A stretch of 10,002 bases of DNA from Bacteroidales bacterium UBA6428 (GCA_002437305.1 DJOW01000004.1:1-10002); one strand, 5' to 3'. Shown: positions 1-7,525, counted from the first letter of the stretch. Notes: a model not told the origin generated them from the sequence alone. Made by a program: numbers and translations.

Positions 1-61
1 ACTCGCCATTCTTCCTCATCGCTGTCTTCTTTGCCGTCTCCGTTTTATCGGATGTCCCAAT

Positions 62-1786
62 CTACCTAATCTCGTCCATCCGGTAGAGACTGTGACCCTT
101 AATCTGCACTACAATCAGGTGCAACGCGGCCTTCCCGGCAAGAGCCCTGACTGCCTTGCCCTCACCATAGCCACGTATCTGCTCCACGGCCTCGTCCCAC
201 TGCTTCGCTGCCGCCTCCTCGGTCGCGTCCGGCTTGAGGTACTTCAGTTCGACGATGTAGGCGTGTGCTGTCGTGGCGCAGCGGTGGAAGTCCGGCATGA
301 GGAAGAAGTCGCAGTAGCCGTGGCTGAGTTCCACTTCCGGGTTCGTGAGGTAGTAGGGGTCGAGGCTGAAATAGGCAGTCATGAAGCCCTGGATGTTCCT
401 CTCTCCCTCGATGAGGCTGCGGACGGAGGTGGTGTCGTGGTACTGCCGGCAGATGTATTCCATCATCGGTCGCCAATCGCCGTCGAGGGCCGCGGAGTCG
501 AAGGTCTCGGACAGTTTTGACATATTGACCTGAAGTATCTTGTTGTATTCGATGACGAGGTACTCGTAGAACTGCCTGCGGACGTTGTTGTTCGGAATAC
601 TCAGAATGGTGTTCACCCCGCGTGTCCCGCTGATTGTGAGCAGCCCGTAGTAGTAGAGCAGGCTCTTGAACATGTCCGGCTCAATCAGCCTGTGTGCCGG
701 GAACGAGGGCTGCACCCCGCCGAGGGTGAATCCGTTCTGCGCGACTTCAAGGAGCACGCTCTTGCGGTCGCCGTCCAGCTTGTCGAGCCGGATGAGCTTG
801 TCGAGTTTGTTGTAGTCGGTGGCGGTGTTGCGGTCGAGCATGTCCCTAGGGGCCTTACTGCGGTTGATGTAGTGGCGGAGATAGTAGCTGACCATGTCGG
901 TGTTGTACATCTTCGGATCGGTGTCAAGAGCTTCCACAGAAAAGCAGTATCCGTCATACCAAGGCTTCATCTCTGCAATCAGTGCGTTCTCGTCGGCATG
1001 CAGCGCGCCCACGCCCTGATAGTACCGTATCATCTCCCTGACCTCCGTCTCGCTGAACCCTAGCATCATGTTGAACTCCAGATCGAGGGTGAGGGAGGTG
1101 GCGATGTTGTATCCGCTGGTGACGTCGTCCATGGTGACGGGGCTCACGCCCATCATTAGTATGCGGTCGAACATCCCCTTGTACTGCTTGAAAACGCTCC
1201 GGTAGAAGCCCTCGGCGTGAGTCATGGCATGATAGACCTGTTCGCCCTTGACATTGAGCACCACATTCGTGAAGTTGTCGTACTCGTCGACGATGAGATA
1301 GAGTTTCCTCTTCATCCTCTTGGCATAGAGGTCGATTACGTTCAACTTGCCGACAAAGGTTTTCTGTTTAAGCACTTCGGAGAGATATTCCGGTGGATAG
1401 AACGCCTCGTACCTCCTCGCGAAGTCCTCCGCCACGGCACTGCAATAGACATCGAAGCTCTGAGACAGCGTCTCGATATCCCCGCCGACCCTCGAAAAGT
1501 CCAGGTACAGCACCTGGAACTCTCCCATAAGCGGAGTCGGGTTCTTCTCAATCCAGAGTCCGGAGAACAGACTGACGAAATTGTCCTTTTCCAGAATGTC
1601 GTAGTAGCACCTCATCATGGACAGGAACAGGCTCTTCCCGAAACGCCTCGGTCTGATGAGGAACAGAAAATGCCCCGCTGCTTCCATTTTAGGAAGATAC
1701 TCTGTCTTGTCCGCGTAGTAAAGATTTTCCCTGCGCACCTGCGCGAAGTCGGAAATCCCGTAAGGTATGAGCTTGTACGATGCCAT
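62..1786 (-). CDS. AAA-ATPase-like protein with C-terminal PD-(D/E)XK nuclease-like domain
   Basis: A 574-residue protein of the AAA-ATPase_like (PF09820) plus PDDEXK_9 (PF08011) architecture, a family multicopy in Bacteroidales and without a settled function. Residues 1-30 carry the usual opening (IPYGISDF, then YYADKT). The Walker A motif is RPRRFGKS at 45-52 and a Walker B-like LYLIVDEYD lies at 162-170. The family signature GVSPVTMDDVTSGYNIA is at about 213-229. In the C-terminal domain D493 (GYCDFF) and E513/K515 (VELKY) fit the D...ExK nuclease core, and the QIRGY helix follows. The frame stays open 71 codons further upstream to 1999. I chose the ATG at 1786 because homologues begin near this point, the extra residues are low-complexity, and a promoter sits inside the extension. 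The gene is monocistronic as far as the window shows, and length and motifs look intact. An ATP-dependent nuclease is an inference; the activity has not been shown for this branch. Confidence 0.9.
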   Translation of the reverse strand: MASYKLIPYGISDFAQVRRENLYYADKTEYLPKMEAAGHFLFLIRPRRFGKSLFLSMMRCYYDILEKDNFVSLFSGLWIEKNPTPLMGEFQVLYLDFSRVGGDIETLSQSFDVYCSAVAEDFARRYEAFYPPEYLSEVLKQKTFVGKLNVIDLYAKRMKRKLYLIVDEYDNFTNVVLNVKGEQVYHAMTHAEGFYRSVFKQYKGMFDRILMMGVSPVTMDDVTSGYNIATSLTLDLEFNMMLGFSETEVREMIRYYQGVGALHADENALIAEMKPWYDGYCFSVEALDTDPKMYNTDMVSYYLRHYINRSKAPRDMLDRNTATDYNKLDKLIRLDKLDGDRKSVLLEVAQNGFTLGGVQPSFPAHRLIEPDMFKSLLYYYGLLTISGTRGVNTILSIPNNNVRRQFYEYLVIEYNKILQVNMSKLSETFDSAALDGDWRPMMEYICRQYHDTTSVRSLIEGERNIQGFMTAYFSLDPYYLTNPEVELSHGYCDFFLMPDFHRCATTAHAYIVELKYLKPDATEEAAAKQWDEAVEQIRGYGEGKAVRALAGKAALHLIVVQIKGHSLYRMDEIR

Positions 1787-1810
1787 AGCACTAAAAATAA
1801 CAAACGATGG

Positions 1811-1840
1811 CAAAAATACGAAAATTCGGCTATATTGCAA
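1811..1840 (-). promoter_or_regulatory. Bacteroidetes-type promoter of the ATPase/nuclease gene
   Basis: On the minus strand, TTG (1840-1838) is followed after 19 bases by TATTTTTG (1818-1811). This fits the Bacteroidetes sigma-70 pattern of a -33 TTTG/TTG, 19-21 bases, and TAnnTTTG at -7. Transcription would start near 1800-1805, leaving a leader of only about 15-20 bases before the ATG at 1786, with no Shine-Dalgarno. Short dyads surround it (ATTCG 1824-1828 with CGAAT 1841-1845; TTCGG 1825-1829 with CCGAA 1846-1850) and could be an operator, though this is weak. Confidence 0.65.
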
Positions 1841-2050
1841 CGAATCCGAAACCATCTCGGCTTTATAACAAGAACCTGGCAATCTCTTTCTTCTTCTGCG
1901 TCCTCCAGAAATAGTGCTTTCTGGAAAATCTAAGCTCGTTCCGTTGTTTTTTTGCGATTTCTCTTCCCGCATATTTCCATAAGCTGCGAAACTGAGCAAT
2001 ACCCGGTAGGCATTATGGTGACTAATTCTGAAATAAGTGAAGAACTGAGG

Positions 2051-2080
2051 ATTCTAAATAACGGATTCTAAATTCTAAAT
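2051..2080. repeat. Triple ATTCTAAAT short direct repeat
   Basis: Three exact copies of ATTCTAAAT lie at 2051-2059, 2065-2073 and 2072-2080. The last two share two bases, and the spacing is 14 and then 7, so the phase is a multiple of 7. The first two are extended as GGATTCTAAAT. This could be a slippage-generated microrepeat or a protein-binding cluster about 40 bases upstream of the plus-strand -7 element. Nothing identifies a binding protein. Confidence 0.75.
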
Positions 2081-2115
2081 AAAAGTATCTTTATGGCGTT
2101 TACAAGTAAAAACAC

Positions 2116-2123
2116 TACCTTTG
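2116..2123 (+). promoter_or_regulatory. Orphan plus-strand -7 element (TACCTTTG)
   Basis: TACCTTTG matches the Bacteroidetes -7 consensus TAnnTTTG exactly and is followed at once by the near copy TACCCTTTG (2124-2132). The expected -33 region, near 2090-2097, reads TTTATGG and is a poor match. Transcription would begin near 2130 and run through a hairpin leader into the glycosidase remnant, so this may be the promoter of a gene whose body has been lost. Confidence 0.4.
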
Positions 2124-2194
2124 TACCCTTTGCTTGTTTGCTTACGTTGCTTATCCACGAAATTGCAGCGCGCTCACGCAAAGCGGACAAGATT

Positions 2195-2214
2195 CGGGCA
2201 CAGAAACGTGCCCG
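2195..2214 (+). other. Perfect GC-rich hairpin in the leader of the glycosidase remnant
   Basis: CGGGCAC (2195-2201) and GTGCCCG (2208-2214) form a perfect 7-bp stem closed by the 6-base loop AGAAAC. Only a short GCCTTTAT follows, so a canonical intrinsic terminator is unlikely. It lies between the plus-strand -7 element and the ATG at 2233, where an attenuator or a leftover element end could sit. I cannot tell which from sequence alone. Confidence 0.6.
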
Positions 2215-2232
2215 GCCTTTATACACCGGACG

Positions 2233-2541
2233 ATGAATATGTATGTCGAGGTCTTTGTCTCCGCGCCAGGATCTCCGGTTCTGGACAAACCAAAGGTGGA
2301 GCTCAAGGCCTTTGCAAAGACTGGACTTCTCGCTCCTGGAGAGTCGGAGGTGGTCACGATGGGAATTGCCGTGAGGGATCTCGCTTCGTTTGATGAGGCG
2401 GCTTCGCTATGGCGCGCCGATGCGGGGAAATATGTGGCAAGGTTCAGCCGCGATGCGGACACTGAGATTTGTTCATGCAATTTCCGCCTCAAAAGGAAGT
2501 ATGAGGAGAAATGCGGCCGTATACTTGGAAGGCAGCGCTGA
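2233..2541 (+). pseudogene. C-terminal remnant of a family 3 glycoside hydrolase (fibronectin III-like domain)
   Basis: Reading from the ATG at 2233 gives about 102 residues that match the end of GH3 beta-glucosidase-type enzymes, the fibronectin type III-like domain (PF14310). Visible hallmarks are VEVFVSAPG, LDKPKVELKAFAKT, LLAPGES, DLASFDE and WRADAGKYV, then a basic tail typical of the family's C-terminus (FRLKRKYEEKC). Complete GH3 enzymes of this type run to roughly 700-850 residues, so both catalytic domains and the nucleophile Asp are missing. No GH3 sequence is recognisable in the roughly 230 bases upstream in any plus frame. The frame itself is open with no internal stop, which suggests recent loss or an artefactual small ORF kept by chance. 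The same frame reaches back to an ATG at 2134, but that extension has no family similarity and would start within a few bases of the predicted transcript start. The remnant has no active site and is presumably non-functional. Confidence 0.75.
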
Positions 2542-2552
2542 CTCATCAGCGC
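2535..2552 (+). terminator. Hairpin overlapping the stop codon of the GH3 remnant
   Basis: GCGCTGA (2535-2541) pairs perfectly with TCAGCGC (2546-2552) around a CTCA loop. The stop codon TGA of the glycosidase frame is the last part of the left arm. The position is right for a 3'-end signal, but no T-run follows, so intrinsic termination is not established. Confidence 0.35.
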
Positions 2553-2573
2553 CCGCATCATCGCTCTTGGTTT

Positions 2574-2587
2574 TCCAAACGTTTGGA
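2574..2587. repeat. 14-bp perfect palindrome TCCAAACGTTTGGA
   Basis: The sequence is its own reverse complement with no central gap. This is the geometry of a dimeric regulator or restriction-type site rather than an RNA hairpin. It lies between two gene 3' ends, about 30 bases past the GH3 remnant stop, and is not in a promoter that I can recognise. Confidence 0.6.
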
Positions 2588-2717
2588 TTCTTGGTGATGG
2601 AATCAGTGTGAAATGGTATCTTTTGTGTACAAGGACGACAAAGGAAAGGTACGTTTAGTATTTTAGAGGATCAAAAGCAGGCGATTTCGCTCCTGTTGAA
2701 GGCAAAATAGCACACAA

Positions 2718-2747
2718 CGGCAGCATTTTCGAGAGATAATGATGCCG
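2718..2747 (-). terminator. Possible 3' hairpin of the hut operon
   Basis: CGGCAGCAT (2718-2726) and ATGATGCCG (2739-2747) pair over 9 positions with one G-A mismatch, around a 12-base loop. It lies 35 bases past the hutI stop codon. Read on the minus strand, the next T-run (TTTT) comes about ten bases after the stem, so it is a poor fit to a standard intrinsic terminator. The position is the main support. Confidence 0.35.
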
Positions 2748-2781
2748 TCGTTGTCGTTGAAGTCTATCGCAGGCCCTGCTA

Positions 2782-4020
2782 TCAGCAAATATGCTTGCCC
2801 CGGAGAATCACCATGCTGATGAACGGGGTCTGGTGACAGTACGGGATGAAGGCGAGGGACGGGACGGGGTTCGTGACGATCAGGTTGGCGAGTTTGCCGA
2901 CGGTGACCGAGCCCAAATCCTCCGCGACGCCCATCGCGTAGGCGGAGTTCAGGGTGCAGGCATTGAAGGACTGGACCGGGGTGAGGCGCATTCTGATGCA
3001 GCCGAGGGCCATCACGAAACGCATGTCACCGGAAGGGGAGGAGCCGGGGTTGTAGTCCGAGGCCAGAGCCAGTCCGAGACCCGCGCTGACATATTCCTTG
3101 GCCCTGCCGTAGGGGATTCCGAGGAAAAATGAAGATCCGGGGAGCATCGTAGGCATTGTGCGTGAGTCCCTTAGCGCCTCGATCTCCGCGTCGGTGGTGC
3201 GCTCAAGATGATCGACCGAAAGGGCGTTGTGCCTCACGGCCACCTGCACGCCGCCCGAACAGGCCAACTCGTTGGCGTGGATTTTCGGGATGAGGCCGTA
3301 ACGCTCACCGGCTGTGAGTATGCGGTCCGTCTCGTCAACGGTAAAGAAGCCCTCGTCGCAGAACACATCGACATATTCGGCAAGCCCTTCGGCGGCGACG
3401 GTGGGGATCATCTCCTCGCAGACCAGGTTGACATATTCATTCTGCCGGCCTTTGAAGGCTCTGCCGACGGCGTGCGCCCCGAGGAATGTCGCCTTGATGG
3501 TGGCGGGAGACTCGCTCTTGATGCGGCGGATCACCCGAAGCATCTTCAGCTCGTCCTCTGTCGTGAGACCGTAGCCGCTCTTGATCTCGATCGCACCGGT
3601 TCCCTTGGCGATCATCTCCCGGACGCGGGCCATTGTCTGTGAATATAATTCCTCTTCGCCCGTGCGGTGGAGCAGGTCGGCGGAGTTGAGGATTCCGCCT
3701 CCGCGTGCGGCTATCTCCTCATAGCTCAGGCCGTTGATCTTGTCGATGAACTCCCGCTCACGGGTTCCGGCATAGCAGATGTGGGTGTGGGAGTCGCAGA
3801 AAGCCGGCATCACCATACCGCCCTCAGCGTCAATCACTTCATCCTGTGGCCCTGACGTGGGACACTCCGACATATTCCCGAATCCGGAGATCCTTTCGCC
3901 CTCGACCGTGAGATAGGCGTCCTTCAACGAACCGACCTCGTCCATTTCGGCGCCCCGCTTGCGCGGGACACCTTCGGGAACGATTCCTATGAGTTCGCCT
4001 ATGTTGGTGATTATGGTCAT
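2782..4020 (-). CDS. hutI: Imidazolonepropionase
   Basis: Imidazolonepropionase (EC 3.5.2.7), the third step of histidine degradation: it hydrolyses 4-imidazolone-5-propionate to N-formimino-L-glutamate in the cytoplasm. The protein has 412 residues, the normal length for this amidohydrolase-superfamily enzyme. Metal and substrate residues are in place: H78 and H80 in DSHTH, H183 in FLGAHA, H248 with E251 in KIHANEL, H271 in SVDHLE, and D322 in ALASDYNPGS. The substrate-side motif IEIKSGYGL lies at about 144-152. The NIGEL motif near the N-terminus (6-10) is typical of the family and supports the ATG at 4020, which overlaps the hutH stop as ATGA. It is the last gene of the operon and ends at the TGA at 2782-2784, so it is translated only after hutH on the same message. 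Nothing looks truncated or unusual. Confidence 0.96.
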   Translation of the reverse strand: MTIITNIGELIGIVPEGVPRKRGAEMDEVGSLKDAYLTVEGERISGFGNMSECPTSGPQDEVIDAEGGMVMPAFCDSHTHICYAGTREREFIDKINGLSYEEIAARGGGILNSADLLHRTGEEELYSQTMARVREMIAKGTGAIEIKSGYGLTTEDELKMLRVIRRIKSESPATIKATFLGAHAVGRAFKGRQNEYVNLVCEEMIPTVAAEGLAEYVDVFCDEGFFTVDETDRILTAGERYGLIPKIHANELACSGGVQVAVRHNALSVDHLERTTDAEIEALRDSRTMPTMLPGSSFFLGIPYGRAKEYVSAGLGLALASDYNPGSSPSGDMRFVMALGCIRMRLTPVQSFNACTLNSAYAMGVAEDLGSVTVGKLANLIVTNPVPSLAFIPYCHQTPFISMVILRGKHIC

Positions 4021-5498
4021 CTTATGAATTCGATGGATTTCTGGATGAGCGGATGCATGTAGACATCATCTCTGATGAACGGCACGACCTTGCGGTAGTC
4101 ATTGAATATCCCCTCGATGGTCTCGGAGGACTTGTTGCCAGCTGTCTGGTGTCTGAAATCGAGAGCCTGAGCCGCGTTGAACAGCTCTATGGCAAGGACC
4201 TCCTCGCAGTTGTCAATCACGCGCACAAGTTTCGTGGCGGCGTTCGATCCCATGCTCACGTGATCCTCCTGACCCTGTGAGGACGGGATTGAGTCCACGG
4301 ACGCCGGCCAGCAGAGGCCCTTGTTCTGGCTCACGATCGAGGCCGCCGTGTATTGCGGGATCATGAATCCGCTGTTGAGGCCAGGAGTAGCCACCAAGAA
4401 TTTCGGCAGGCCGCGCTGACCGGAAATCAGACGGTATATTCTTCTCTCCGAGATGTTTGCAAGTTCGGACATCGCGATCGCCAGCGTGTCCATCGGGATG
4501 GCGATAGGCTCCCCGTGGAAGTTGCCGGCGGAGATGATCATGTCCTCGTCAGGGAATACGTTCGGGTTGTCAGTCGCGCTGTTGATCTCGTTCTCGATCA
4601 CCGACTCCACGTAGCGGATGTTGTCCTTGACCGCCCCGTGAACCTGCGGGATGCAGCGGAATGAATATGGGTCCTGGACGTGCTCCTTGTGGTTCTTGAT
4701 CAGCTCACTGTCCTCAAGCAAGGACATGAATCTGGCCGCCGTGTCGATCTGTCCCTTGTGCGGGCGGAGCTTGTGCGTAAGAGGCAGGAACGGCTCGATT
4801 CGCCCATCATAGGCTTCAAGGGACATCGCCCCGATCCTGTCCGCCCACTCCGAAAGCCTGTGGCACTGGATCAGAGACCAGATGGCGTGCGCGCTCATGA
4901 ACTGAGTTCCGTTAAGAAGCGCGAGACCCTCCTTGGACTGAAGGCTGATCGGCTTCCAGCCCATCTCGTCCCAGACCTCCTTGCTCGGCCTGACCTTGCC
5001 CTTGTAGAGAACCTCTCCGAGTCCGATCAGCGGAAGGCTGAGGTGGGCGAGGGGAGCGAGGTCTCCGGACGCGCCCAGAGATCCCTGCTGATAGACAACC
5101 GGCAGGATGTCGTTGTTGAACATGTCCAGAAGCCTCTGGACTGTAACTAGTTGCGCTCCTGAATGCCCGTAGGACAGGGACTGCGCCTTCAGCAAAAGCA
5201 TCAGCCTCACGATCTGCGGGCGTACAGTCTCGCCGGTTCCGCAGGCGTGGGACATCACCAGATTGTGCTGAAGCTGGGAAAGCTGGTCGGCAGGGATGGT
5301 GACGTTGCACAGCGAGCCGAAGCCCGTGGTGACACCATAGACCGGGCGGCCTATGTCCTCCATCTTGCTGTCCAAGTACTTACGGCATTTCTCGATGGCC
5401 GCCACGGCCTCAGGGCCGAGCTCGACCCTTTCGTGGTTCTCAAGTATCGCTTTCAGCCTCTCGAGGCTGAGATGTTCGTGTGAGATGATGTGTGTCAT
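4017..5498 (-). CDS. hutH: Histidine ammonia-lyase
   Basis: Histidine ammonia-lyase (EC 4.3.1.3) removes ammonia from L-histidine to give trans-urocanate, the first committed step. It is 493 residues long, slightly shorter than the common ~510. The prosthetic group MIO forms autocatalytically from the Ala-Ser-Gly triad at 143-145 within GSLGASGDLAPL. The catalytic loop tyrosine is Y54 in YGVTTGFG. Other conserved active-site blocks are NGTQ (196-199), QDPYSFRCIPQVHG (275-288), DNPNVF (310-315), GNFHGEP (325-331) and SQGQEDHVSMG near 400-415. All are intact, which favours histidine lyase over phenylalanine/tyrosine lyases, as does the operon. The start at 5498 overlaps the hutU stop by ATGA and gives MTHIISHEHLSLE, a normal N-terminus. 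The enzyme acts as a soluble tetramer in known relatives. Confidence 0.97.
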   Translation of the reverse strand: MTHIISHEHLSLERLKAILENHERVELGPEAVAAIEKCRKYLDSKMEDIGRPVYGVTTGFGSLCNVTIPADQLSQLQHNLVMSHACGTGETVRPQIVRLMLLLKAQSLSYGHSGAQLVTVQRLLDMFNNDILPVVYQQGSLGASGDLAPLAHLSLPLIGLGEVLYKGKVRPSKEVWDEMGWKPISLQSKEGLALLNGTQFMSAHAIWSLIQCHRLSEWADRIGAMSLEAYDGRIEPFLPLTHKLRPHKGQIDTAARFMSLLEDSELIKNHKEHVQDPYSFRCIPQVHGAVKDNIRYVESVIENEINSATDNPNVFPDEDMIISAGNFHGEPIAIPMDTLAIAMSELANISERRIYRLISGQRGLPKFLVATPGLNSGFMIPQYTAASIVSQNKGLCWPASVDSIPSSQGQEDHVSMGSNAATKLVRVIDNCEEVLAIELFNAAQALDFRHQTAGNKSSETIEGIFNDYRKVVPFIRDDVYMHPLIQKSIEFIR

Positions 5499-7525
5499 AG
5501 TTCTTCAATCGCTTTTCTGACAATGTTTTCGTCCGCAATGTTCGGTACCGTCACCTTGAGCTCAGGGGTGCGGCCCATTTCCCTGAGGATGGCGTGCTCC
5601 GCGCCCTCGTTGCGCGCCCAGCTGCGGCGGGCTATTCCGTTGTTCACGTCCCAGAACAGCATCTGGGTGATGTGCCTGTCAGAATCCGCCGATCCGTCGA
5701 TCACCATTCCGAAACCTCCGTTGATGACCTCGCCCCAGCCGACTCCGCCTCCGTTGTGGATCGAGACCCATGTGGCCCCGCGGAAAGAGTCGCCGATGAC
5801 ATTCTGGACGGCCATGTCAGCGGTGAACCTCGAACCGTCGTAGATGTTGGAGGTCTCGCGGAACGGCGAATCGGTTCCGGACACATCGTGATGGTCGCGG
5901 CCCAGCACGATCGGAGCTGAGATCCCACCCTTGCGGATGGCCTCGTTGAAGGCGAGGGCGATCTTGGTCCGGCCCTCGCAGTCAGCGTAGAGGATGCGCG
6001 CCTGCGAGCCTACCACGAGATTGTTCCTGCCTGCCTCCTCTATCCAATGAATATTGTCGTTCAGCTGCCCCTGAATCTCCTCCGGAGCCGTCTCAAGCTC
6101 CTTTTTAAGAATATTCACGGCTATCTCGTCGGACTTTGCGAGGTCTTCCGGCCTCTCGCTCATGCACACCCAGCGGAACGGGCCGAAACCGTAGTCGAAA
6201 TAGAGCGGCCCCATGATGTCCTGGACGTAGGACGGATAGCGGAACGAGCCGTCGGCCTTGAGTATGTCCGCTCCCGCTCTGGAGGATTCCAGCAGGAAGG
6301 CGTTGCCGTAGTCAAAGAAGTACATTCCCTTGGCTGACAGCTTGTTGATCGCGGCGACGTGCCTTCTCAACGACACGCGGACCGCCTCGCGGAACTTCTC
6401 CGGCTCCTCGGACATCATCCTGACGGACTCCTCGAATGACAGCCCGGCAGGGTAGTAGCCGCCCGCCCACGGATTGTGGAGCGAAGTCTGGTCCGAGCCA
6501 AGATCCACGGGAATGTTCTCGGCCGCGAGCCTCTCCCATAGGTCCACGACATTGCCCACATAGGCCAGCGAGACGGTCTCCTTGCCTTCCATCGCCTTGC
6601 GGATGCGAGGGATGAGCTCGTCCAGATTCTCGTGCAGCTCATCGACCCAGCCCTGGTCGTAGCGCTTGCGTGCCGCCAGCGGGTTGATCTCGGCGGTGAC
6701 GCTCACGACTCCTGCGATGTTGCCGGCCTTTGGCTGCGCTCCCGACATTCCGCCGAGTCCCGCTGTCACGAATAGCATCCCCTTCATGTTCTCCCTCGTC
6801 CCGGCGATGCCTCTGGCTTTCAGTTGCTTGCGGGCCGCGTTCATCACCGTGATCGTCGTTCCGTGCACGATTCCCTGAGGACCGATGTACATGTACGATC
6901 CGGCTGTCATCTGGCCGTACTGCGACACTCCCAGCGCGTTGAATCTTTCCCAGTCATCCTGCTTCGAATAGTTCGGGATGACCATTCCGTTGGTCACCAC
7001 GACCCTCGGAGCGTCCTTGTGGCTCGGGAAGAGTCCCATCGGATGGCCGGAGTACATCGAAAGCGTCTGCTCATCGGTCATCTCGGCCAAATACTTCATT
7101 GTCAGCCTGTACTGCGCCCAGTTCTGGAATATCGCCCCGTTGCCTCCGTAGATGATCAACTCGTGCGGATGCTGCGCCACCCTCGGATCCAGATTGTTCT
7201 GGATCATCGCCATGATGGCCGCCGCCTGACGGCTCCTGCAAGGATATTCATCAATAGGTCTGGCGTAGATGTCGTAGGACGGGCGGAAGCGGTACATGTA
7301 GATGCGTCCGTAGTCCTTCAGCTCCTGTGCGAACTCCGGCGCCAGTTCGGCGTGGAACCTGGCCGGGAAATATCTCAGCGCGTTCTTCAGCGCCAGCACC
7401 TTTTCCTCTGGTGTGAGGATGTCCTTGCGCTTCGGAGCGTGGTTTATGGTCTTGTCGTAAGGCTTCGGCTCCGGGAGCCTGTCCTGCGGGATGCCGGCGA
7501 GAATCTCTTCCTGAAACTTATCCAT
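5495..7525 (-). CDS. hutU: Urocanate hydratase, long form
   Basis: Urocanate hydratase (EC 4.2.1.49) adds water to urocanate to give imidazolonepropionate, using tightly bound NAD+ as an electrophile. Motifs seen are YGGNGAIFQNW (126-136), MYSGHPMG (157-164), the nucleotide-binding GLGGMSGAQPKAGN (257-269), DQTSLHNPWAGGYYPAG (345-361) and the active-site cysteine C454 in GPFRWVCMSERPEDL. The C-terminal IHNGGGVGWGE block is also present. At 676 residues it is over 100 longer than the ~555-residue Pseudomonas and Bacillus enzymes. The surplus is an N-terminal arm of about 80 residues and insertions around 360-450, a pattern I associate with the longer urocanase subfamily found in Bacteroidetes and some other phyla. 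The ATG at 7525 lies within the ftcD stop region (ATGGATAA overlap), so translation is likely coupled. The reading frame has no interruptions. Confidence 0.95.
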   Translation of the reverse strand: MDKFQEEILAGIPQDRLPEPKPYDKTINHAPKRKDILTPEEKVLALKNALRYFPARFHAELAPEFAQELKDYGRIYMYRFRPSYDIYARPIDEYPCRSRQAAAIMAMIQNNLDPRVAQHPHELIIYGGNGAIFQNWAQYRLTMKYLAEMTDEQTLSMYSGHPMGLFPSHKDAPRVVVTNGMVIPNYSKQDDWERFNALGVSQYGQMTAGSYMYIGPQGIVHGTTITVMNAARKQLKARGIAGTRENMKGMLFVTAGLGGMSGAQPKAGNIAGVVSVTAEINPLAARKRYDQGWVDELHENLDELIPRIRKAMEGKETVSLAYVGNVVDLWERLAAENIPVDLGSDQTSLHNPWAGGYYPAGLSFEESVRMMSEEPEKFREAVRVSLRRHVAAINKLSAKGMYFFDYGNAFLLESSRAGADILKADGSFRYPSYVQDIMGPLYFDYGFGPFRWVCMSERPEDLAKSDEIAVNILKKELETAPEEIQGQLNDNIHWIEEAGRNNLVVGSQARILYADCEGRTKIALAFNEAIRKGGISAPIVLGRDHHDVSGTDSPFRETSNIYDGSRFTADMAVQNVIGDSFRGATWVSIHNGGGVGWGEVINGGFGMVIDGSADSDRHITQMLFWDVNNGIARRSWARNEGAEHAILREMGRTPELKVTVPNIADENIVRKAIEEL

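Larger units (their letters stand above)
1787..2232. other. Non-coding stretch between the ATPase gene and the glycosidase remnant
   Basis: About 446 bases with no credible gene. The part next to the ATPase gene holds its promoter. The rest is A+T-rich compared with the coding DNA around it and carries the ATTCTAAAT repeats (2051-2080), a plus-strand -7 element (2116-2123) and a GC-rich hairpin (2195-2214). The open frame on the minus strand from 1999 to 1787 is an upstream extension of the ATPase frame with no recognisable protein content. I found no tRNA or T-loop signature. Confidence 0.6.
2555..2781. other. Intergenic stretch between GH3 remnant and hutI
   Basis: About 227 bases between two convergent features. 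It contains a 14-bp palindrome (2574-2587) and an imperfect hairpin (2718-2747). Two short plus-strand peptides are visible: one from the ATG at 2613 to the TAG at 2664-2666 (MVSFVYKDDKGKVRLVF), and, in another frame, LEDQKQAISLLLKAK ending at 2710. They could be frameshifted scraps of a lost gene, but they are too short to assign. Confidence 0.45.

Noticed and set aside
1..61. Possible next gene on the minus strand starting with ATG at 19-17, or a hydrophobic plus-strand C-terminus ending at 86
   Set aside because: Only six codons of the first are in the window and the second is a 27-codon hydrophobic run overlapping the ATPase 3' end. Neither can be supported.
1217..1933. 238-codon plus-strand open frame opposite the ATPase/nuclease gene
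   Set aside because: Antisense shadow across conserved Walker motifs of the real gene, and it runs through that gene's promoter.
1787..1999. 71-codon N-terminal extension of the ATPase/nuclease frame
   Set aside because: It is composed of low-complexity basic and hydrophobic sequence, homologues begin at MASYKLIP-like sequence, and the predicted promoter lies within it.
2134..2232. Upstream ATG at 2134 as start of the GH3-like frame
   Set aside because: The added 33 residues have no GH3 similarity, and the codon lies only about 4 bases after the predicted transcript start.
2140..2240. tRNA or known structured RNA in the leader region
   Set aside because: The hairpin lacks an adjoining T-arm motif or acceptor stem, and no cloverleaf can be drawn.
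2151..2561. 136-codon minus-strand open frame opposite the GH3 remnant
   Set aside because: The plus-strand frame has clear GH3 fibronectin-like motifs. The minus frame has none and is a shadow.
2613..2710. Two tiny plus-strand peptides that could be a frameshifted gene
   Set aside because: They are 17 and 15 residues in different frames, with no family resemblance. Noted in the intergenic entry but not called as a gene.
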